Positions 56,701-64,000 of a DNA stretch of 64,000 nt are shown here, in pieces (the stretch's first letter is position 1; each line of letters opens with the position of its first letter). Made by a program: the position numbers and the translations under genes. Source of the DNA: Copromyces sp. CBS 386.78 (taxonomy: Eukaryota > Ascomycota > Sordariomycetes > Sordariales > Sordariaceae); the NCBI GenBank assembly GCA_030685235.1, contig MU839097.1:124001-188000 (forward strand), given 5' to 3'. The notes under the pieces were generated by a model. That model saw only the letters and a list, made by a program, of their open reading frames with translations. It searched no databases and had not been told where the DNA came from.

Positions 56701-59124
56701 CATGAATCGGACCCAGTGGTCACTGAGGAGCCTTTGTTGTGGGAGAAGCTCGCGGGGAAAATGCAAGCAGCAGCACCTTCTAGAGTGCCGCCCTGGTCTC
56801 TTTTCTCGCCAGAAGTCTAATGTTGTTGGCTCGCTTGTTCGACGCAATACACAAGGAACAAGATCCTGCCAAGAAGCTGGTGATGCGGCTAAGGAACCAA
56901 CACATCACAAAAGAAAAATGGTATCGCGGCTAATCGTTTCCAGGCGTATAACAACGAAAAAGCAAACGGGAAACTTGGCGCTCGTGAGGTCACATACCCT
57001 TTGGTCACTAACTACACTGGGCACGTAAACAATCTCTGATGGTCTGTCTCAGAAGTTACGTACTGGAAATGACGGCAGCATGTTTACTTCCTCGACTCGA
57101 CTCGTCGACGATACGGTGGTTACCTCTCAATATCCTCAGTTCGCCGATCCGGACTTCGTAGCTCCGTCTCACCACCACTGACTGACTGGATGAGCCATGC
57201 GGGATCAACAAACGAAAATACATGACTTCTCCGCTCAACCATCATCACATCACATAAAACACTTCTTCCCGGCCTCAAATTGTTATAGCAATGATCGCGG
57301 ACGGATGGGCACGTTACCTTCCTCCTACATTGACATCCCTTCCATATACATACCACATAAGGTCTCAGTGTAGCAGATCCGGGGTAGTGTCCATCCGGGT
57401 AGGCAGAGTACCTTGACACACGTAGGTAGGGTAGCAAGCGAGAGAAACTGAAAGCTTGTCCGACCGATAAACGAGGGGTGTCATTGTCAACTGGCCGTCA
57501 CCAAAAAAAAACCGGGTAAACTCACTCGGCTCCAAACTTGCTGGATGATCACACCCCTTTTCTATCCGTCCAGTGTGGTCTCTGCCGAACGGGTGCGTGG
57601 CTTGGCTGGCAGGTCTGTATGGCTCGCAGACATGGACCATGGTAACATCAGGCCATGCCATACTACCGCATACAGTATCTTGCTCTCAGCAAGAGGCTCA
57701 AGGGATATGAAGGGGGCTGGAATGAGGACGACAAGAGCAGGTTTGCTCGCATATCCCTTATGGTCTTTGATATGCGGCACGCAATATACTGCGCAAGGGG
57801 CGAGAGCGAAAGGTCCTTACCCCGGGTTCTTGGGAAAGGGAGGTGGGAAAATAGGGTGGTGGTGAGGCAACCAGACATCCACCACACGGAGACCAACAAC
57901 ACTCACGCACACACTCGAGACACTATATGCCGCGGTAATAAGTGCGTGCGTTGCAGCCCGTGTTGCGTTTTCGCGGAGTTGATTTTCGATTGCGGCCAAG
58001 CGGCTCATGGTCATCTTAATGCGAGTTTGCGGAGACTTCCATAGCATGCCCATGCAAGACTTCACTTGACTGGCTTTCTCGCAGTACAGTTTTGACGAAC
58101 TTCAACCGAGCCAGCAACCCTAATGGTTCGAATCTCAACGGTCGTCGGCCGCCAGAAGTTATACGAGACGGGACGTAATTCGCCTCTAATCTAACCACTA
58201 ACCGAGAACCGAGAATCCAAACACCAAGGAGAAACGTTGCGGACGGGATGAGAAAAAGGCTTGATTTTGATTGTGTTATATACCACTCACCTGTTGAAGC
58301 CAAACATCATTGCCTGTGCGCCTCTCATTGAGTGTCCCTTCATCTTGTGCCCCGTCCCGCATGATATTCCTGCACTGGTCAACATCAGAGTCCGGACAGA
58401 GGGCCCTGCGGCCTGAACAGACATACGGGCAAAGCGAACGAGACAAGACCGATGAAGGCCTAGAAGCCAAAAGAATGAGCTGCAACGTTACTCATAGGTT
58501 AGACGGTTGTATCTTCATCTGCTCGTCCGTACCTACACAGAGCGAACGGATAAAATGTCACGGACAGACGGGGTTAAAAGCACCGGTCCTGCCAAAATGC
58601 CTGAGTAAGGGAAGTCCTCTGGTCCACTCGTGGCGTCTTCTCGGCCAACCTCAGCGGTCACGTAGAGGGAGCAAGGCCTTTCTCGTTCAAGGAAAAAGGT
58701 AGGAAGAAACAATGACTGCAGGAACATTGCTCGTGGGTTTTCAGTTCGACAAGCCAGGACTCTTCCTTGCTGTCTGCGCTGTCTCTCCATACCACTACAA
58801 CAGCAGATAGCATAGAACTATCGGACTAAGGACGGTAATTTTAAACCCACCATTGTAAAACAGTTTCATTCATTGTGCCTTGCCAATTAAATTTGTTCAG
58901 AGAGTGAAGGAAACAACCATACGGACTCCAAGCGCTGATGTACAGAGCTGCAAAACAGGCAGCCAGCCGAGCAGCCCACATACCATGAGTATTGAAGCAA
59001 AAACAAAACCCACATGACAATACTGGAGGCAAAAGGAAAAAGGGTGAAGAAAAGAGGAAAGCACCAAAAAAATTGAAAGGAATATAAGAGAAAAAAAGGG
59101 TTGCGAAAAAGTCAAAAGATTGGT
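53789..59124. other. 5.3-kb region without a convincing gene
   Basis: Normal base composition but no frame with a recognisable domain, codon regularity or coherent splice pattern. Short frames on both strands interleave. A weak direct repeat (CCGGTTAATGCAA and CTGGTTAGTGCAA) lies at about 56,177-56,262. Could hold non-coding transcripts or a lineage-specific gene I cannot recognise. Confidence 0.4.
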
Positions 59125-59217
59125 CTCTCCCGCCGGGAATTGAACCCGGGTCTCGAGCGAATCGAACTGATGTTCAAGCTTGACAAGCTCACATACTGAC
59201 CACTATACTACGGAAGA
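59125..59217 (-). tRNA. tRNA-Asp(GTC) with intron
   Basis: 93 nt. Acceptor TCTTCCG pairs with CGGGAGA, with discriminator G. The D arm contains TAGTATAGTGGTCAGTA. The anticodon stem is TGAGC/GCTCG with anticodon GTC after TT. About 21 nt of intron follow position 37. The T arm is CCGGG-TTCAATT-CCCGG. AAAAA runs on the plus strand just below 59,120 give Pol III terminator T runs. Confidence 0.94.
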
Positions 59218-59928
59218 TATACAACTGTTGATCAGCTGTCGTAGTTGACTGTTGGAAACAGGGCCTGGATTAGGAAGCTATATAGCTGATACGAAGTGGG
59301 GCTGGCTTCCCCTCAGAGCCGATACCTGATTGATGCTCATGGCCATTCAATATTTCTCTGTTCGCACATCACGCCCGCACTCTTTTGGTCGGGCTTTGAA
59401 GAAAAGAGTTGCAGCATCGGGCTACGGGTTTTAGTTGCTTACCTTTTGCTGGCATGACTGGTTTCTTCTTCTTCTTCTTCTTTTTTTTGGTCTCCCCAGA
59501 GAACTGTTCGTTTTGATGCAGAACTTGGACAAACAACAAACTTTGAACGACTTGGATGTTTTACAACAAAACATCCAGTTACCGGTCGCATCTAACATCC
59601 CTACAGGCGTTTGGGTTACCTTATATAACAATTTGCAAGTGAGCCTACACATCCATCCCACCAGTTTCAAATACTTTTTCGCTCCTAGCCTAGTCTAACC
59701 GAACGCAGAAATGTACGATGAACTTGAAGACACGAAAGTGAGAGCGAACAGCAGCAGTGACACAAACAAGTAAACCACCCCTTTTCAACGATGAAGATAC
59801 GCATCAAACCCATATTCGCACAAAAGCTCAAACCCCATACTTCTGCTCCTCTTCCTACCCTTTCCAGATACATCCACAAGCTACCACCCAACAATCCCAC
59901 AACCCCCCAACTCCTCTCCTACAACTTC
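59218..59928. other. spacer between tRNA-Asp and smc3
   Basis: 3' flank of smc3 and upstream flank of the tRNA gene. Short T/C-rich tract at about 59,463-59,490. No gene seen. Confidence 0.45.
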
Positions 59929-62900
59929 TTACTTCCCACTAACCTGCCCCTCCACGAAATTCAGCGCCTCCTCCGTCGGCACGCAATCAATCGTGCTCGT
60001 CTTATTGTGAAACGTGACGCCGTAGCACTTATCGGCGACCATAACGATCTCCGGTCGGAAGGTGGTGCAGATGAACTGGGTCTTCTGGGTCTTGGAGATG
60101 GAACCCAGCAGGGCGGCGACGGCGGTGCGGTACTGCGCGTCCAGGTTGGCGTCGACCTCGTCGAAGATGACGAAGGGGGAGGACTCGGCGGCTTGGAGGG
60201 CGAAGATTAGGCAGAGGGCGCAGAGACCTAGAGAGTAAAAGTTAGTGGGTGGGATTAATGGAAAAAAAGGGGACGGGGGAAAGTGAGGGAAAGGGGAAAG
60301 AAAAGAAGGAGGAGAGAGGAGAAAAAAGACATACTCTTCTGTCCACCACTGAGCTGCTGAATCTTTTGCTGCTCATCCATGACCTTGGAGTTGAAGCTCA
60401 CACTGATACCCACACCACTATAGGACTCGACGCCCTTACCTCCTCCTGCGGCATCCTCATCCGAGACCTCTGCTGCTGCGTTGCGGTTGTTCTTGCTGCT
60501 GCCGGCAGCCTTGCGCTGGATGACCAGACGGCCGTGGCCGGCGGGCACGAGCTTCTCGAAGATGGTGGAGAACTCGCGGGAGACCTGCTTGAACGTTCGC
60601 TCGATGGCCTCGTCCTTGGCGTGATCGAGATGCTGGATGAGTTCCTCGATGGACTTTTGCGACGTGTCGAGCTCCTTGCGACGCTTCAGGAGCTGCTCGC
60701 GCTGCGTGGTGAAGTTGTTGTACTGGTCGAAGGCCTTCTTGTTGATGTGCTTGTACTTCTTGAGGGCCTCGTTGACCTTGCGGAGTCTTGTCTCAATCTG
60801 TTTTGCTGGTTAGTATGCAGCCATAGCAAATAGTGACAAAGGGAGAGGGATAACTTGCCTGCTCAGACTTCATCTTCTCGTACTTGCCAAAGGCTTCCTC
60901 AGGCAGGATACCAAGATCACGGATGTTCTTGGCATACTCGGCCGCCTGTTGGAGCAGACGCGCCTTGGTCTGCGAGTTCTTTTCGAGCTTCTTCTGATAC
61001 TGATCAATCCGCTTCTGGAGCTCTTGCTGTTCCTGCTCCTTTTGCGCCTTGTGGGCCTCTAGCTCAGCGATCTCGGCAGCGATACCCTCCGTCTTCTCCT
61101 CGTTCTCCTGCAGTTGCCTGTCGACCTCAGCAGCAGCCTTCTTAAGCTTCTTGAGTTCCTTCTGAGCGTCCTTAAAGCTCCCACTACCACCAGTGGCGGA
61201 GTTCTCAAATGCCTGGCTGCGCAGCTGATCCTCCTGCGGCCGGAGGTGCGCACGAAGTTCCGTCTCCAGCGACTTCTTGCGACCTTCCAGCTCCAAACGC
61301 TTCCTGCTGATTTCCTTCAACTGCATCTGCAGACGATGCTCTTCGGCACCGAACTCCTCGAGCTGACGCTCCTCAGCGGCTGATAGCGCCTTCTTGAACT
61401 CGGAATCCATTTCGGCCCGGTATGCTGTGAGGTTCTCGTCGAACTCCTTCAGGTTCTTCTCGATGGCTGCCCAGCGCTTCTTGGCGTCCTCAAGATGTCG
61501 CCGTTCGCGATCCAGCTGAAGCGACTTTGTCCGCAAGTCGACCTTCAGGGGCTCGAAGCCCGAATCGAACTGGCGCATTTGTTGATCGAGCTTGCGCTCC
61601 TCGCCGTTAGCGCTCGTGATCTTCTGCTCCAGAGTCTCATCCTCCTTTTTGATCCTGTCCAGGTCTTCGAGCTGTTGCTCGTAAAGTTCCCTGAGCTCTT
61701 CAAGTCTCCGCACCGCCTCCAACCGTGATCGGCGTGCATCGACATAGCCACCAGTCATGGCACCTCGCTTGTTGGTCGTGTCACCTTCAGGGGTGATGGC
61801 ATCGACACCGTGTGTACGCGCATACTGACCGGCTACCGACAAGTTAGGACAGACAATTGTGCGCCCAAAGACCTGCTGGAATGCCTTCTCGTACATCGGA
61901 TCAAACTCGATTTTGCTGATGAGCGGTTGAGCGTCCGAGGCCCTTGGCATCTTGACCTGCCTCGGCCGTAGTTGTTCAAGCGGCATGAATGTGACACGGC
62001 CACCATAGTTCTTGTGGAGATACTCGGAGAGCATGGTACCTGTTTTCTCGTTGTCGACGACGTAGTGGAAGAGACTGTTGCCCGCAACCTGTTCGACCGG
62101 CAATCTGTAGGCGTCTACTGGCACGTTCATAAGCTCTGCCAGTGTACCATAGGCACCGGGGATATCCCGCTCTCTCTTGAGACGTCTGATCGCTGCTAGA
62201 CCCCGTGCTGTAGCTGAATCCATGGCATGTGAGAGATCCGCCTCCGCGTTGTCCCTATCCGCACGGGTATTCGAAAGCAAAGAACCGAGCTTGTCCTCCT
62301 CGCGACGCAGTCTCTTTCGCTCTTCGTACAGCTGTTCCCTGGCCTCTTGAGCCTTGGTCAGCTTCTCAGAGATTGACGACCGGTCTTGACCGAATCCTTC
62401 AAGACTGTCGCGGATGTTCTGGATCTCCTTTTCTAGCTGCTGGATCGAGTTTTCGACTAGCGTGACTTGCTCCTTCGCATCCATCTCGTTGGCCCGCTGG
62501 TTCGCAAGCTGGATGGTCGTCTCCTCGATCTCGCTTTTCAGGAAAGCATCGCGATCGGCCTTTGTCCTGAACTGGGAGCTTCTCGTCTGCTTCGTCAGCA
62601 ACGTCTTACGACCATTGGCCGCCAAATCCCTCTCGGCTGCCACCTCTTCCTCCTCCTTCTTCCACTTCTCGTAGTCTGGTGTGATCTTGGCAAGCTCAGA
62701 CTCGGCAGCCTGGATCCTTCGCCTGACCTCGTTCAGCTCCGCCTCCTGTTGCTGCTGGGCCTTCTCGCGCGAATGTCGTGTCTCGTCAAGGTGTTTTAGC
62801 TTCATCTCTGCCTTTGCCTGCGAACGCGCGGAGTCTTTCCTGTCCTCATCCAACTGGCGCCGTTCGATGGCCAGGAGTTCGAGAGTCTGCTTCAGCTCCT

Positions 62901-63863
62901 GGAACTTGTGGTCGAGGGCGGCGATTTCCTTTTCTGTTTTCTGGAGCTGGGCCCGGTCCTTGGTCGTTGCGCCAGCACCTCCCTGCCTCACCTCTTCGAT
63001 CTGCTCCAGAGTGTTGTTGTTGGTCTCCTGTAGGCGGTGCCAGTGGGCGTACTCGAGACACCTGCGCTCGCGGTCCTTTTCTTGGAAATCGCGGAGTTCA
63101 TCCTTCTCCTCCTCCAGCTCGCTAAGACGCTCCTTGATGTACTCGAGCAACTCGTCAATCTTCTCGCGCTTGCTATTCGTCTCGGCCATAATCTTCAGCG
63201 ACTGTATGCGCCTGTCGTCGTAAAGGTTGGTACCGGCGATTTCCTTGAGCAGGTTGAGTCTTTCGTTCTCCTTCATGTTGGTGATGGCCGCAACACGACC
63301 TTGGGGCACGATGTAGAAGGGGTTCTCCTTGGCGAAACCGGCCGTCTCCAGAATCTTGAGGACATCGGCACGAGTCTGCACCTTCTTGTCGACCGAGTAT
63401 TCGTCCTTTTTCAAACCGATCGTCCTCCTGATAACGACCTCGTCGCCGGGTTCGCTGAAACGTTTATCGGTGTTGTCGAAGATGATCTCGACGTATGCTG
63501 ACATGACAGCCGAGCCCGAACCCTCGTGGAGAAGGGCCTGGCGCTCTTCGCGGCTCATGTTGGTGTAGGCATCGCTGAGGACGAATCGGATGGCGGCGAA
63601 GAAGTTACTTTTGCCTGAACCGTTGCGACCAACAATAACATTGGTACCGGCAGAAAAGGGTTCTATTACGGTTTGCTCCTTGTAGCTGGCGAGGGAGTGT
63701 CAGAAGTCAGCACCGGATTCAACCTGCCTCAATGCGCCAGGCGCGCGCCACACCCAAAACGATGAACTGGTAATTGCCAGACGCGCAATACGCGTGGAGG
63801 TAATATAGACAAGCATGCGACGCACCTTTTGAAGCCCTGGATAATAATCTGTTTGATATGCAT
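59929..63863 (-). CDS. smc3: cohesin subunit Smc3
   Basis: Smc3 pairs with Smc1 and the kleisin Rad21 to form the cohesin ring that holds sister chromatids together. Exons 63863-63826, 63685-60859, 60797-60335 and 60227-59929 give 1208 residues, normal for the family. The N-terminal head starts [15 protein letters not shown] and has Walker [10 protein letters not shown] at about 32-40. The adjacent [14 protein letters not shown] block is typical. Long coiled coils flank a hinge at about residues 515-680. The C-terminal head has the signature LSGGQKS near 1104-1110 and Walker [13 protein letters not shown] near 1128-1139. The second intron (60,858-60,798) starts GCAAGT, so it is a GC-AG intron; it has a TACTAAC branch site. 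The first intron begins after only 38 coding bases. Confidence 0.96.
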
Positions 63864-64000
63864 GGTTGCGATTTTGCCGTCGTCAACTGGACGACAGCCC
63901 GGCGGCAGCTACTTTGTTGTTGAAGAAATGCGCAAGTGGGATGAACTAGGTATAGACAATGGGAACACAACAATAGGCTGTTGTTGTTGGACTAGTAGAC
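63864..64000. promoter_or_regulatory. smc3 upstream flank
   Basis: Only 137 bases of 5' leader or promoter are in the window. No gene seen. Confidence 0.4.

Noticed and set aside
58100..58160. GGTTCGAATCTC sequence resembling a tRNA B box
   Set aside because: No A box, acceptor stem or anticodon arm can be formed around it.
1..64000. CRISPR arrays, operons and bacterial-type elements
   Set aside because: No spaced direct repeats and no Shine-Dalgarno-linked gene strings; the DNA is eukaryotic with spliceosomal introns.

Overview
The window reads as nuclear DNA of a filamentous ascomycete, most likely Neurospora or a close sordariomycete relative. The evidence is short introns (about 55-280 nt) with GTRNGT donors and RCTRAC branch sites, typical ascomycete housekeeping genes, tRNA genes with introns, and a 12-kb AT-rich block. 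Inside that block recognisable transposon coding frames are riddled with stop codons and CpA is almost gone, which is the footprint of repeat-induced point mutation (RIP). The species is an inference; no marker in the window fixes it.

Left part (1-35,300), gene-dense. The 3' end of an unrecognised gene is followed by rad23 (+), the TFIIIB subunit BDP1 (-), the histone H2B ubiquitin ligase bre1 (+), a SARAF-like ER membrane protein (-), a full-length ABCB-type multidrug transporter (-), a 3.5-kb divergent intergenic region, mrt4 (+), an intron-containing tRNA-Glu(CTC) (+), U1-70K (-), mitochondrial ribosomal protein mrpl51/mL43 (+), triosephosphate isomerase (-), a Utp16/Bud21-type SSU processome protein (-) and a probable mitochondrial protein of unknown function (+). 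The genes are monocistronic and functionally unrelated. Exon structures were worked out from splice signals and reading-frame continuity.

Middle part (about 35,320-47,670), transposon graveyard. Three elements lie in a row: a truncated Ty3/gypsy element (-), a Ty1/copia element (+) and a PIF/Harbinger DNA transposon. The Harbinger element is bounded by perfect 26-bp terminal inverted repeats (43,975-44,000 and 47,643-47,668). It carries two convergent dead genes, a DDE transposase (+) and a Myb/SANT-like partner (-). The RIP signature covers its interior but stops about 240 bp inside the left end and 150 bp inside the right end.

Right part (47,670-64,000), gene-poor at first. It holds tRNA-Gly(GCC) (-), a velvet-domain regulator most like VelC (-), and about 9 kb without a convincing gene. 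Within that desert is a 445-bp non-autonomous hAT-like element with an exact 8-bp target-site duplication (53,328-53,788). tRNA-Asp(GTC) with an intron (-) and the cohesin subunit smc3 (-) follow; smc3 has one apparent GC-AG intron.

The most unusual observations are the two-gene Harbinger element with its sharp RIP boundaries, the hAT-like MITE, and an octamer TAGAGGTA/TACCTCTA that recurs in intergenic DNA.
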